A stretch of DNA of 64,000 nucleotides, from assembly GCA_033182465.1 (NCBI GenBank), contig CP137330.1:434001-498000 (forward strand). The letters are read 5' to 3'. The notes below the pieces were generated by a model that searched no databases, had not been told where the DNA came from, and saw nothing but the letters and a program-made list of their open reading frames with translations. Of this stretch, positions 30,841-42,124 are shown piece after piece. Each line of letters starts with the position of its first letter. The first letter of the stretch is position 1. The DNA is from Sanghuangporus weigelae. Its lineage: Eukaryota; Basidiomycota; Agaricomycetes; Hymenochaetales; Hymenochaetaceae. The position numbers were made by a program, and so were the translations under genes.

Positions 30841-33800
30841 ATGATTGACTCCGGATCCGCAATCACTACTATTAGTCCAACGGTGGTACAGAGCCTAGGA
30901 CTAAAAACAGTGCCGGCGGAAGGTAACTATACCATCCGGAATGCCGATGGATCGATTAATCATGGTGGATGGACTCGGAATGTTCGAGCGATAGTGGATA
31001 CAGGGATTACTAGAGGTTTAATGGACATCGCCGTGGTAGACACTCATGAAGACAAGTTTCTCATAGGGAATGATTGGCTTGAACAGTATAAGCCAACCAT
31101 CGATTGGACCAAAGGAACGCTCAGCAAAGGAAGCAAAGAAGTTAACTTCAATGGTACGGCACGTCTGCGTATGATCGAACTAACTATTGCCTCGAGACGA
31201 ACCAGGAAGCGCAAACGATGGCGAAAGGTTCCCAAATACGCTCCCCAGAATTGGGGAAGGGACGCAGAAGACGAACGGGAAGAAGAATGGGAAACTAGGG
31301 TCTACTACCACAGCGATATGGATTCAGGACACTACACCGAAAGTGAGGAAGAAGTCGAGGAACCCGCGAATCTACCACCAGAAGGAGTACCAATGGAGAA
31401 AACCGAAATCGAACCACCAATAGTGTTTCTAAGCGACATGCATCCAGAATCCAAATCCGTCCTCCACAAGGAAGTCGGAAAATGGCAATTCTATACGAAG
31501 GATGACATACACAGGATAACCCTTGACCGTAGGGAATTTTTCGATTTTAACTCCCTAGAAGAGGCAGATCAAGCAGTGTATAATGCGATGATGAGGGACA
31601 TAGACAAAGGGTCCGACTCAGAAATGCTCTACCAATGGTATGGAAGCATGTACGGAGCGCATTTACAGCTGCAGGAGATCAAGAAGAATGCCGCACGACA
31701 AGAGGAAACTTCAACCACGACACACGAGGCACAAGCAAGAGTGCAAGCCGAGATTCAAGGGCAAATGTCTGTCGACTCAGAAGGATCGGATACGAAGAAA
31801 GGAAAGAGGCCGAGCGTGCCACCAAAGGCAGGAAAGCCAGGGCACTATGCCTCTGATCCGCTACGAGTTCGAAGACAACGCAGTGGGGGAAGTGGTACCG
31901 ATTCGAACCCTGTAATAAGGAGTATTAGGGTGGAGTGGACTCCTCCATCCATGCACGAGGGAGAAAATGACTCAACCCTGGCAGTGCAGAAGCAGTCGGT
32001 TAGTTTCACCACACGAAACAAGCGTACTAGCAGGAGTATGCGGGGTCGGGAGCCTCAGAGAACTAATGCTCTGCAGCGCACTAGGTTCGGCCACCTAGCG
32101 AGATCTCCCACTTCGAGAGAAAAGGGAGCGACCAGACCCAAGACGTCGTTCAAGGGTAGACTAAGGCCTGGAGAAATGGTCCACCCCAAAGGGAGGGTAG
32201 TCCCATTCCGGCACAGAGCCGAAGACAGTACGCCGCAAGCATCAAGTAGGCTGGCTTTGGGAGCTCAAGTGCGCCCGCGAAGACCATGGCGAGAAGCCAA
32301 AATGCAGGGCCCTGCTCCGACAGGGAAAACAAACGGTAAAGGTAGCAGGTCAATTAGATATGCCGCGATAGAGCAGAAGCTCTCGCAGGGGCAAAAGAGT
32401 CGCCAATGGCTTCCGCCTGTTGACTCGGTTAAGCAGCCGCACGAAAGGGTGAAAGGAAAAGTGCTAGAGAGAAAAGCTGGATCCGAAACGGTGTTCAAGG
32501 GTAACCTAGGATCGCATAAGCCCACCACTTCGATGCGGGTGGAGGACGGCTCTCGATTAGAAGCGCTACCCAAGCCTTCTACCTGGATTCGCCGACTAGA
32601 GCAGCGACAAGTCGCATCACGAAGGGAACGACTCCTCAAATACAACAGCATAGCTCAAAAGTATGCTCAGGAGAAAGCACTCGACGAAAGGATGGCAGAC
32701 CATGCAGGAACACAAACCCTCGAAGATATTCTTCCAAAAGAAATCTGGGATTTCCGGGATAGGTTTGACAAGGATGCTGCTAGACGGCTACCTAACTCGA
32801 GCCAATGGGATATGAAGATAGAACTGCTACCCAATGCAGAGCTACCCAAACCCGGACCAGTATATCCACTCGCTCCTGCCGAGAAACGAGCGGTCGAAGA
32901 ATGGATTCACGATGACCTGAAGAAAGGATGGATTCGTGTTGTAGGGAACAACGTCCCTGCCAACGAAAAAGCAAGCACTTGTGCACCAGTATTCGTTATA
33001 GCCAAGAAAACACTAGGAAAAGATGGCAAACCGGAGTATCGTATCGTAATCGACTACAGAGGATTGAATGCGGTGGTCATACCGGATCACCAGCCAATGC
33101 CTCTATTACATATGCTACCGGACGATTTGGCTCATGCGAAATGGTTTTCTACACTGGATTTACGAAGCGGGTATAACAATGTGCGAATCCATCCAGGGCA
33201 TGAAAAGTATGCCGCCTTCAGAACTCACATGGGGGTTTACCAGCCGCTGGTAATGCAGTTTGGACTAATGAATGCACCTGCGGTATTCCAACGTGCAATG
33301 AACGAGCTCTTTCAGGACATGATTGGGCAGGGCATACTCATTTATCTAGATGACATTATTATCTATGCGGAAACAAAACAGGAACACTGGGACCTGCTAG
33401 CAGAAGTATTGCGCAGGTTAAGGAAAGCAGACTTCTTTTGCAAGCCAGAGAAGTGCTACTTTGCCAAACAGGAGCTCGACTATCTAGGATTTGTTGTTAA
33501 CCAATCGGGCATGCAGATGGATCCCTACAAGGTAAAAGCAGTTCAAGAATGGCCAGATTTGTCAAGCAAGCGAGACATTCGAAAGTTCATTGGTTTTGCG
33601 AACTTCTACCGAAAATTTATCGAAGGCTTCGCCAAGATCGCTAGGCCGCTAACGGAACTCATGTCTGGCAAGAAGACATTTACTTGGGGAGATCGTCAAC
33701 GAGAAAGCTTCGTCAAGTTGAAGGAAGCCTTCACATCTGCACCTATGCTTGTACGACCCGATCACGAGAAACAATTTGTACTGGAAACAGATGCATCTAA

Positions 33801-35994
33801 CTTTGCGATGGGAGCAGTGCTCTCGCAAGAAAGTGACGATGGAATTTTGCATCCTATTGGATATTGGTCGAATACCTATCGAGACGCCGAGAACAACTAC
33901 CCAGTAATGGACAAGGAATTGCTGGCAATTGTCAAAGCTTTGAGCAATTGGCGACACCACTTGGAAGGAGCTAAACATGAAATTCGGGTAATTAGTGATC
34001 AGGCAAACCTCCGGTATTTCATGGGAGCTAGAAAACTCAGTGGACGCCAGGCGAGATGGGCTACTTTTCTCAGCAGATTTCGATTCAGAATCGAGTATCG
34101 ACCAGGAACCAAGAATTCAAGAGCGGATGCACTGTCACGACGGCCTGACTACGAACAAGGCGTTGAAGATGTACCAGAACAAGTCCTACTTCCCCCAGAG
34201 CTGTTCCGGAACCAAGAACTGCCCGTGCGCACTATACGGGTGTTTGAAATTACGGGAGGTTCGGAACTGGGAGAAAAGATTCGAGCAGGATACGAAAAGT
34301 CCAAGGAGCAAGAAATCGGGACTTTCGAAGAAGGATACTGGTGGAGGGATGGAAAAATGGTAATCCCACCAGTTGATGAAATTAAACGAGAATTAGTACG
34401 ACAGTGCCATGACGCTCCAGCAGCAGGACACCCGGGGATAGACAAGACTATCATGAAACTGGAACGAAGAGTATGGTGGCCAAAGATGAGGGAATGGGTC
34501 GAAGAATATGTGCGCACTTGCGATACGTGCCAACGGACGAAGGCAAGACGAGGAAAGACGCAACCGCCTTTACAACCGCTGCCAGTAATGAATCGGCCCT
34601 ATGAAGAAATTACTATGGACTACGTCACCGGACTTCCAACTACGAGCAAAGGAAACAATGCAATACTAGTGGTAGTAGATCGGTTCTCAAAAATGGGAAC
34701 ATTTATACCTACCACTGTAAATGCAAACTCGAAAACCACTGCTGACATGATGATCAAACATGTCTACAGCAAGGTTGGAACCCCAAAAACAGTAATTAGC
34801 GACAGGGGACCGCAGTTTGCAAGCCGGTTTACCGAACAAGTGAACCAGGCCCTTGGAATCGAAACGAAGCTTAGTACGGCATATCATCCACAAACAGACG
34901 GACAAACGGAACGAGTGAACCAGGAAATGGAACAGCTGCTAAGATGCTATTCCAGTCTGCAACAGGATGATTGGGACGAACATCTTCCTATGGCGGAATT
35001 TGCCTATAACAGTCGAAGTCACTCAAGTACTGGGAAATCACCGTTTGAAATGGTTTATGGGTTTCAGCCGGAAGTAGGATTTAAGCTTCCGATCCAAGGT
35101 ACTCAAGACTATGTGGCAATGCGGATGAAGCATCAACAAGAAGCGTTGGAAGCACTTACTAAAGCACGAGATGCAATGAAGAAGTTTGCAGATAAACACC
35201 GAGGCCCGATGCCGGAATTCGAGATCGGAGATAAGGTCATGTTAGATGGCCGAAATCTAACACTATTAGTCCCTACTAGGAAATTAGGTGACAGAAATAT
35301 TGGACCTTACAAGATCGTCGCGAAGCATGGGCCAGTCAACTACGAGCTGGACCTTCCAAAGGAACTGAGGATCCACCCGGTGTTTTACGCAGGACTATTA
35401 ATTCCCTATCGAGAACGAAAAGATCCGACACAACGAACAAGACCACCACCAGAAGTCATTGCTGGAGAAGCCGAATACGAAGTAGAAGTAATTCGGGACA
35501 TGAGGAAACGGCACAACACATGGGAATACCAGGTTAAATGGCTCGGCTACCCCGAAGAGGAAAATACCTGGGAACCTGTAGAAGGGCTACGCAACGCCCC
35601 CGAAAAATTGCGAGAGTATCACGAAAGGAACGGTTGGCCGGACGCCGTGAACCTTCCCTTTAGAAAGAAGGTTGCAGGAATTGTCGCTTTGGCGCAGAGA
35701 CTTCTGGATGTACGCAGAGCGGACGACTATTACCTGAGCACGCTTTATGGGAGAAAGGTGCTGCAGAGAACTAGACAACGAAGGAAATACGACAACAAGA
35801 CAGGTATAAAGCAACGAGATTTTGCCTATCCAGAATGGCACAAGCATCATTGGAGAGCTGCTAAACGGCCATTCACCCGAGCAAACGCTTTACCTATACG
35901 AAGATACGATAGGATGGAAGGACTAGAGGAAGGACTCTCCTATAACGATTGGTATCATGCTGACTCGACGGATAGCGAGGTCAGTGAGGCTTAG
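30841..35994 (+). CDS. pol: family B pol polyprotein (protease, RT, RNase H, integrase, chromodomain)
   Basis: This single long frame has 1717 residues from the first ATG, which lies inside the protease, so translation probably enters from upstream. Protease DSGS is at residues 3-6; a long basic, low-complexity linker spans about 150-640; RT carries YLDD near 835; RNase H carries TDAS near 979. The integrase zinc-binding motif is near 1189-1230, and the DD35E core has Asp 1321 and Glu 1357 with 35 residues between. A chromodomain (EVEVIRDMRKRHNTWEYQVK onward) lies near 1545-1595. About 120 residues follow the chromodomain, ending in an acidic tail. It looks whole. Chromodomains of this type guide integration to particular chromatin. 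Confidence 0.96.
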   Translation: MIDSGSAITTISPTVVQSLGLKTVPAEGNYTIRNADGSINHGGWTRNVRAIVDTGITRGLMDIAVVDTHEDKFLIGNDWLEQYKPTIDWTKGTLSKGSKEVNFNGTARLRMIELTIASRRTRKRKRWRKVPKYAPQNWGRDAEDEREEEWETRVYYHSDMDSGHYTESEEEVEEPANLPPEGVPMEKTEIEPPIVFLSDMHPESKSVLHKEVGKWQFYTKDDIHRITLDRREFFDFNSLEEADQAVYNAMMRDIDKGSDSEMLYQWYGSMYGAHLQLQEIKKNAARQEETSTTTHEAQARVQAEIQGQMSVDSEGSDTKKGKRPSVPPKAGKPGHYASDPLRVRRQRSGGSGTDSNPVIRSIRVEWTPPSMHEGENDSTLAVQKQSVSFTTRNKRTSRSMRGREPQRTNALQRTRFGHLARSPTSREKGATRPKTSFKGRLRPGEMVHPKGRVVPFRHRAEDSTPQASSRLALGAQVRPRRPWREAKMQGPAPTGKTNGKGSRSIRYAAIEQKLSQGQKSRQWLPPVDSVKQPHERVKGKVLERKAGSETVFKGNLGSHKPTTSMRVEDGSRLEALPKPSTWIRRLEQRQVASRRERLLKYNSIAQKYAQEKALDERMADHAGTQTLEDILPKEIWDFRDRFDKDAARRLPNSSQWDMKIELLPNAELPKPGPVYPLAPAEKRAVEEWIHDDLKKGWIRVVGNNVPANEKASTCAPVFVIAKKTLGKDGKPEYRIVIDYRGLNAVVIPDHQPMPLLHMLPDDLAHAKWFSTLDLRSGYNNVRIHPGHEKYAAFRTHMGVYQPLVMQFGLMNAPAVFQRAMNELFQDMIGQGILIYLDDIIIYAETKQEHWDLLAEVLRRLRKADFFCKPEKCYFAKQELDYLGFVVNQSGMQMDPYKVKAVQEWPDLSSKRDIRKFIGFANFYRKFIEGFAKIARPLTELMSGKKTFTWGDRQRESFVKLKEAFTSAPMLVRPDHEKQFVLETDASNFAMGAVLSQESDDGILHPIGYWSNTYRDAENNYPVMDKELLAIVKALSNWRHHLEGAKHEIRVISDQANLRYFMGARKLSGRQARWATFLSRFRFRIEYRPGTKNSRADALSRRPDYEQGVEDVPEQVLLPPELFRNQELPVRTIRVFEITGGSELGEKIRAGYEKSKEQEIGTFEEGYWWRDGKMVIPPVDEIKRELVRQCHDAPAAGHPGIDKTIMKLERRVWWPKMREWVEEYVRTCDTCQRTKARRGKTQPPLQPLPVMNRPYEEITMDYVTGLPTTSKGNNAILVVVDRFSKMGTFIPTTVNANSKTTADMMIKHVYSKVGTPKTVISDRGPQFASRFTEQVNQALGIETKLSTAYHPQTDGQTERVNQEMEQLLRCYSSLQQDDWDEHLPMAEFAYNSRSHSSTGKSPFEMVYGFQPEVGFKLPIQGTQDYVAMRMKHQQEALEALTKARDAMKKFADKHRGPMPEFEIGDKVMLDGRNLTLLVPTRKLGDRNIGPYKIVAKHGPVNYELDLPKELRIHPVFYAGLLIPYRERKDPTQRTRPPPEVIAGEAEYEVEVIRDMRKRHNTWEYQVKWLGYPEEENTWEPVEGLRNAPEKLREYHERNGWPDAVNLPFRKKVAGIVALAQRLLDVRRADDYYLSTLYGRKVLQRTRQRRKYDNKTGIKQRDFAYPEWHKHHWRAAKRPFTRANALPIRRYDRMEGLEEGLSYNDWYHADSTDSEVSEA

Positions 35995-36220
35995 AGAAGA
36001 AGTACGACCCGGACACGTCGTTAAACTATCCCTAGCGTCAGAAATTGATGCTGGAAGGATATGATATATCCATTAACTATATCCTAGCCTGTTTGGAAGC
36101 AGCTAGTATGTTGGAGGCCGACACGGAATCGAGGCCCGGTAAGGAACCAAACGAAACAGCAAGATTATGGCTACCACAATTAATTGGATCCACACTCTCC
36201 TTGCAGTCCGAAGTGGATCT

Positions 36221-36232
36221 TAGGAGGAGGAA
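36221..36232 (+). other. polypurine tract of family B
   Basis: AGGAGGAGGAA immediately precedes the 3' LTR and fits the plus-strand primer of reverse transcription. Confidence 0.75.
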
Positions 36233-37771
36233 TGTTACGAAAATTGTGGTTATCTAATGCGGCGTGGGCTAAATTTTACACACCAAGTTGCGATGCCAAA
36301 TCAAGACTATTTCGAAAGGCTACTACGGCAGAACAGTGGTGGCGACTCAAGAGTAGCAAACCACGGATCGTCTGGAGAAGACACGGAGGACTCTAATGAT
36401 TTGCAATTAGGACTAACTAATATGCACATTGGACATACTCCACCGCCGGAACGCAGTCTGGCGGCGATGGAAGAAAGGAATGTCGCAAGGTATACGGAAC
36501 TCCTGCAACGAAGACATTATCGGCGTGGTGCAACTAGAAGATTTGTACATGAGAGCTTGGTGTGCGCCAATTGTTACTTGGCCTACCAACGAAGCTGGGT
36601 ACTTGCGGAATGGCTCATGAAGAACTTCACGGAACGGTTAGTGTCAAGGGAAGCAGCCGATGTCAAGATTCGGCATAAGCCCGGACCCTCGGAACGAACA
36701 GAAGACCAACCATTACCGAACCACGGAATGAGTGCATACGACCATGAGGTATCCATATGGCTTAGCGATAGGGATGTCTATGCATTAAAGGTCGGCGTGC
36801 GAGCTTGGATCAATCAGCATCGGCACCAGACCTTGTGCAGTCACACGGCAGTGGAAGTAGATTGGCCAGTTTACAAGCGGCCACCTTCGGACATTGAACA
36901 TCTTACGGAAGAAGCGATAGAACGCTTAATGCAGGCTTGGCGAGCGTCAGAGCCAGGGGTAATTACAGTTGATGAGTGGAATGGCCGCGAGCACTTTGGA
37001 CAGAGGCTACGGCTAACCACGGGCCCAGGACTACAACTATCGGACATCGAAGTCGCGGCGAGGCACAGAAGGAGTGTAGCGGAGTACACTCATTCGCCGG
37101 GAGAAGATCGGCAAGCTCTGCCGATCTCTAACCCTGATATCACTATCTCCCCCATGATCGAGGATTAAGCGGCAGAAGCTCGGCCCGGGAACGGAGCGCC
37201 AGAGAAGCGATAGCTTGGCAACTATCATGGGAACCCGTCTGGGAACGGAGAAGGATCGCGGGGTAAAGATAAGGAGAGATTAACATGTGATAACGATTGC
37301 AGATCGGAGGAAGCACGGAAGAAGCTTCTCGAAGCATCGGGGTAGTAGGACTCAAACAAACCCTCCTAATATGGTAGAAGTATTGTGATTCAACACTAGA
37401 GGAAAGTATCGGTGTTGGCACCAGAGTAGAGTACTGGTGTCAGAGAAAACATATTGTCTAGACCAATAGCAAGGCTGTAGTCGGTAGTAATAGGTAGTCG
37501 GTACTATTTAGTAAATAGGTTATTTAAGGGCCAGCTGAGCGGGGCATTGTCCCTCAGCAAAATTATTTTGTACTCTCAATCGAAAACTGTACCCTTTGAT
37601 TGAAACCCTGTTCCACTACTGAGGTCAAGCTTGAGCCTATCGCTCGCTTCTAAAGTAGTACATCTATAACCTTCGTTCCGTCTCCAATCAATTATCATCA
37701 GAAGGAATAAGCAGGGACTTGTTCCGGTACGCTTAGACTGACCACCTCGTCTAAAAACACTGGTCCTAACA
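36233..37771 (+). repeat. 3' LTR of family B element
   Basis: This LTR is 1539 bp, read as identical to the 5' LTR. Its U3 (36233 to about 37555) lies at the 3' end of the element RNA and carries the 303-codon ORF. Confidence 0.96.
36257..37168 (+). CDS. U3-encoded ORF of family B, 3' LTR copy, 303 codons, unknown function
   Basis: The frame begins 24 bp into the LTR; a second ATG (residue 13) begins MPNQDY. The region VCANCYLAYQ has a Cys-x2-Cys pair followed by an aromatic helix-like stretch, recalling the start of the family A U3 protein (CQVCARVYMV). A central region has several His and Cys (HRHQTLCSH), and the C-terminus is acidic. No known domain recognised. In the 3' LTR it sits after pol within the element RNA, the position used by the sag gene of mouse mammary tumour virus; that is an analogy of position only. 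Confidence 0.6.
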   Translation: MRRGLNFTHQVAMPNQDYFERLLRQNSGGDSRVANHGSSGEDTEDSNDLQLGLTNMHIGHTPPPERSLAAMEERNVARYTELLQRRHYRRGATRRFVHESLVCANCYLAYQRSWVLAEWLMKNFTERLVSREAADVKIRHKPGPSERTEDQPLPNHGMSAYDHEVSIWLSDRDVYALKVGVRAWINQHRHQTLCSHTAVEVDWPVYKRPPSDIEHLTEEAIERLMQAWRASEPGVITVDEWNGREHFGQRLRLTTGPGLQLSDIEVAARHRRSVAEYTHSPGEDRQALPISNPDITISPMIED

Positions 37772-37776
37772 CCTAC

Positions 37777-39140
37777 AATATGCAGTCCCACGAGAGGCTA
37801 TGTATATCTCGCGGCCACAGTGCCACACAGGAACACCATCCAGGCGACTTAACCATTAGCGAGATTGATAATGCAGTACACGAGTGATGTCATTACAAGT
37901 AATGTTTGTTGTATTTATGTATACATCTGCCTGAGGACGAATAAGAAAGAGAGAAAAAAGGTAAAAGTAGAAAAATACAAGCAACACTATCATCGTTTCT
38001 TGCCAGAAGATTGTATAGGAGTGAAGAAGATGATGGATCACCCCCAATAGGCAGGGAACCCTCACAATCACGTGAGGGTGACTCTATTTTCTATACACCT
38101 TTTATACACTATCATACATGTCTTGGATACGTCCAAATATGGGTTATCTAAGTTTTAGCAGCTCCATCATGTCGTCACAGTCTCAGAAAGGCATGAGTGA
38201 CGTTCACACACTCCAATAGATTGACTCTGCTTCTGCTTCTTGCCAGATGACATAGGTGGCTTCTTGCCAGATGCCGTAGATTGCTTTGCTGTAGACTACT
38301 TCTTGCTGTAGTGTCCGGACCCTCCGGACCCTCTAGACAATGTCTGCAATCTCTTATGTAAGGCTCTGACCATATGCGTATAACCCGTATACGGGCTGTT
38401 CGTATATGGGTATGGCCGTATCCGTATGACACAATAAGAGCAAAATATATGGGCCATATATACACAGCGGGCAAACTGTTATTTAGAACCGGAACAAATT
38501 CATAACTAGATGACAAACGAAATTTGAAATTTGATAATGCATTTAGGCATATAATATATTTGAAGTTTGTTCCTTGGCCAAATGCTAAACTATATTTGAA
38601 ATATCAAATGGGATTTAGATTCCGATTTGGCAAACAAAGAGATTACAAGTAAAGTCATGTGAGAAACGCATAAAGAAATTTGAAATTTCATCAAGGAAAA
38701 TATGCTTGCGTTTCTTCACGTGCGAAATTTTAAATTATCTCAAGGAAAACATTTGAAGTTTCTTTTGTAATCTCTTCAAAGAAGAAATAAGATGCACGAT
38801 CAATGCACGATCAATGCGTGCTCAGTGCACACTCAGTGTGCGATCAATGCGCGCTCAGTGCATGCTGATCTTGGCAAGCGAGTGATTCATGTCCGAGTCA
38901 GTGGTCCATTGTTGGACAATCAGCAATCTCAAAATGAAATATACAGACATCGATTGACCACAAGTTGAGAAACATTAATATATCACACACTGGATTTTTC
39001 ACAACGCGTAAGATACTTCGTGACTTTACTAATTCAAGCTACATGTAATAGAACAGGAGAAGTCATATATACAAGATGAGCAGGAGGATTTGCAACCTAA
39101 TGTGCAGCTAGTACTTTAGATTCAGGTAAGTCTTTGAACC
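37777..39140. other. AT-rich intergenic region with small repeats
   Basis: No gene is supported. Seen: a TACGG-rich patch (38375-38460) like the subterminal motifs of the hAT element; an imperfect hairpin at about 38630-38775 (ACGCA and GAGATTACAA segments repeated inverted); and an 11-bp tandem repeat at 38794-38870. The base composition is markedly more AT-rich than the gene island. Confidence 0.5.
38794..38870. repeat. 11-bp tandem repeat, seven units
   Basis: Seven units alternate between GCACGATCAAT-like and GCGCGCTCAGT-like forms, with an exact 11-bp period. Confidence 0.85.
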
Positions 39141-40850
39141 GGCCGGTTAAGTAGTTCATTACTCACTATGTTCAAGAAACGTTTCACAACTGGATTGGTT
39201 CTTCTCCATGAGGCACTTGGTCTTCTTATTGGTCTTCAATTTCTGGGGCCATTTAGGCATATGGACCCAGGTGGCTCTTCCGTTACGAATGTCATGAAGT
39301 CAAGTCATGAACCAGCGTTCATTTCCTGGACTCCAGTACCTAACATTCAAAGTAGCTGCTTCCCACTGTTTCGGCGATGCCCACCATGAGTAGAGCATGT
39401 CATTGCTCCCTAAGGCATCTTTAGTTAATACATTATGTTGCAGAAAGAAAAGGGCGGAAACAAAACCTTTTCTAACTTTATACGTCCCGCACAAGAAAAG
39501 GAGCTCAGATTCTGTCAGGGAATCCTCCCAAAGGATATCCCCATTGACTAACGTAAAGTTCCATCCGAAACTGCTGACATCTTCAGATGGCCATGTTACG
39601 ATATCACCCAGACCGTGTACTTCCATGATAGCATGCCAGACTGGCCCACCAAGGCCAAAAATGTGGAACGTGATCGAGGCTGGTGCATGAAATTTTGGAG
39701 TAGTTTTTTGTATTGAGCATAAGCGTATGCGCCAGGCTCTTCGTCAAGAGTACCATACCCAAGCCCCCACAGTGGCGGTTGTAGTCTGATACTAGGCTCT
39801 TTGACAAAGCACAAGGTACGCAAAGGCGAACCTTGATAAGCAAAGAGTCAAACGAGACTTGTCATGTCAAAGTGTCCGCTACGAAGGGCATCGACTCCAC
39901 ACCTAAGTACTTCTACAACTAAGGAAGGCTCTTCCAAGGCAAGAACCGACCCCAAATCATCCGGTTGTAGGAGATAAACTACTCGATCTAGGGAGCATTT
40001 CTGGAGATGAAGAGTAGGTAAGAAACTTTGCATTTCCCGAGCAATTGGTGAGTTGAAGTTCTGAGGATGTACATCTATGACAGTTGCGGGTAATGGCGAG
40101 TTTTCAAGGAGGAGTTTAACAAAATGAGTGATGCCGAGCATTTCTTGGAGAGAGAAGCTATTGGTCGACAACTCGGCGTCATAGAGAATGCCACGTGTGG
40201 TCACCCACGCTCTCTCAGCTATGGCCTCGTCCACTCCATCCTTAGCAGGAATAATAGAATGCACATTGCGAAGGAGCAGACCATACTGATAATAAAGCAT
40301 CTTATCTAACACCACATCTGCAAGTTCTCTAACCTTGACCTCAGGGCGGATCGTATATCTGCCCTTCATAGCTTCCTGGAAGCGCTTCATGATCACGACT
40401 ATCTCGTCTGGCGAGGGACCACCGGCATACACAGGGACATAATCAGACTCTAATATCTCCCCGTCTTCTTCTGGTACTGACACTGGAGTTTGTTTGTCCG
40501 ATTTTCTGTCTTCACGAGGCAATTAAAGATGATCAATCTGCTTCACAGGACACTGGAGCTTCGGATAGTCACAGCTGTCATCCGAGTCAGGATACGGAGA
40601 GGAAGGCTCATCATCTGTGCCAAAGTCACTACAAATGTCCCACTCGTTTTATGTAATGGAGAAACACATCTGTGTCAGCAGATATCGAGAATAATCTTCG
40701 AATTCCTCCCTGCCTACCCTACGGTGGACATATCTCCATAAAAACTTCTCCCAATGATACACCCTCAATTTTTTTGTGATATGATAGCCATCCCTTTCAT
40801 TTTTAAGGTGTTTCCGCTCGGCTTCTGTCATGTTACTGAGTTTCACCTCG
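39141..40850 (-). pseudogene. agaricomycete hypothetical-protein gene, C-terminal part (largest fragment)
   Basis: Read leftward, pieces in order are EAERKHLKNERDGYH, KLRVYHWEKFLWRYVHRRVG, NEWDICSDFGTDDEP, ESDYVPVYAGGPS, then a region with VLDKMLYYQYGLLLRN. WGLGYGTLDEEPGAYAYAQY, WPSEDVSSFGWNF and TLNVRYWSPGNERWF follow. The order matches a large uncharacterised protein family that I know from agaricomycetes, function unknown. In-frame stops follow FSIT (about 40648), QIDHL (about 40523) and WFMT (about 39300), and a frame change lies near 39845. So it is a pseudogene, although some joins could be introns. The upstream half is at 45478-46042, 47131-47692 and 61962-62235. Confidence 0.7.
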
Positions 40851-42124
40851 TCTTCTGTTAGAAAGTAGGCCCGGGGTTACACCGGTTCAATCCTTTTGCC
40901 TAAGCAGCAGTGTGTTGTGCAGAGGTGATCTTATCTACCCACATATGGCTATACCACGTGGTCCCTTACTAACCTTCCTAGTCGCTGTCCGAGTAAAGGA
41001 TGCTTTCAGATACAAGGAGAGTAAAGCAGATTGGGATTTCCAAGAGGCGTGATAGTACAAAGCACACAGTAATAGTTGTGTTAAGACTTTACACCAGTGT
41101 GTTAAGAGGATCGAAAGATGGGGAATGAGGGCCTATTTCTACAGCTATTTATGCTCCCAGATAATCCATTTTCCGTCCTATTTCTTACTCATCCTGTCTC
41201 CACTTTACTCCACTGTTCCTTTGTCATCCTGCTGCGCTTTGCTCCACTTTGCTCCAATCTTTGTAAGATCGTCTCCACTATGACGGGATTTTGTGGAGTT
41301 GCTGACTGAGACAATAGAGGTGGTGTTCCAATATGGAATGCTCCACTGTCAGTACTCCATTATGATGTCATTGCCGTCATTGAGTGGCATCCTTGCTCTT
41401 GGAGCAATGTAGGCTGCCCGGTATGTGACTCTTCGGAATTCATCTCGAGGTCCAGTGAGTGTAAGCATAACTCACACATCTGTGTTAAGGTGTCGGGTCG
41501 GCGTAGAGTATGGTCCAAGGCATATCATGAACTGCATAAGTTCTGCTGGTGGGTTCTGCTGAGTTCGAGTGACTAGCCATGCTTTGCCTTCGTATCATAT
41601 GTCTCGAATGTAGCTCCATATCCTTCGTTGTATTAGGAGTTGTAACTGTCTGGTCTCCAGGTTCGCATCTCTCGGTAGGTAGAGGTTGGCTTGTATCGTA
41701 GATGCTGGACATGGTGTGTGCAACTCCGGTTTATACCATCCAACTGTTCTCCAAGTTATCAGGTCTGCAGTTCGAGGGGTTCGAGTTGTGATCGTGAGTT
41801 CTTCTCGCTTCTTGGGTACTACTGGATTTGGTGGATTGGAATGCATTGTATCTTGAAGGTGTTGCTCGGTTTCGATGTGACAGTCACGGGTGTCAGCTGT
41901 TGACATGCATACTATGTAGTATACCTCGTAAAGGACCATGTAGACTCGAGCACAGACTTGACAGTGCTGAAACGCCAGTGAGGTCTCCATAAACCTTATT
42001 AGCCTTTAGCCTTTTAGCGTTTAGGCTTTAGTAGTTGTGCTTCTGGACTTCTAAGAAGTTTGATCGCTTCTTTGATTGAGGTCACTCCGGATGTTTGGTC
42101 AGCAGCGTTAGAGTGGTAGTCCGC

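Larger units (their letters stand above)
25570..37771 (+). mobile_element. complete Gypsy (chromodomain) LTR retrotransposon, family B, very young
   Basis: The 12,202-bp element has two 1539-bp LTRs (25570-27108, 36233-37771) in which I saw no difference, and the duplication CCTAC on both sides (25565-25569, 37772-37776). Order: LTR, self-primer site, ATG-less leader frame, ORF2, gag, pol (protease, reverse transcriptase, RNase H, integrase, chromodomain), purine tract, LTR. All main frames look open, so it looks whole. Identical LTRs mean a very recent insertion. It belongs to the chromovirus branch (C-terminal chromodomain); self-priming points to the Tf1/sushi side. Confidence 0.97.
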
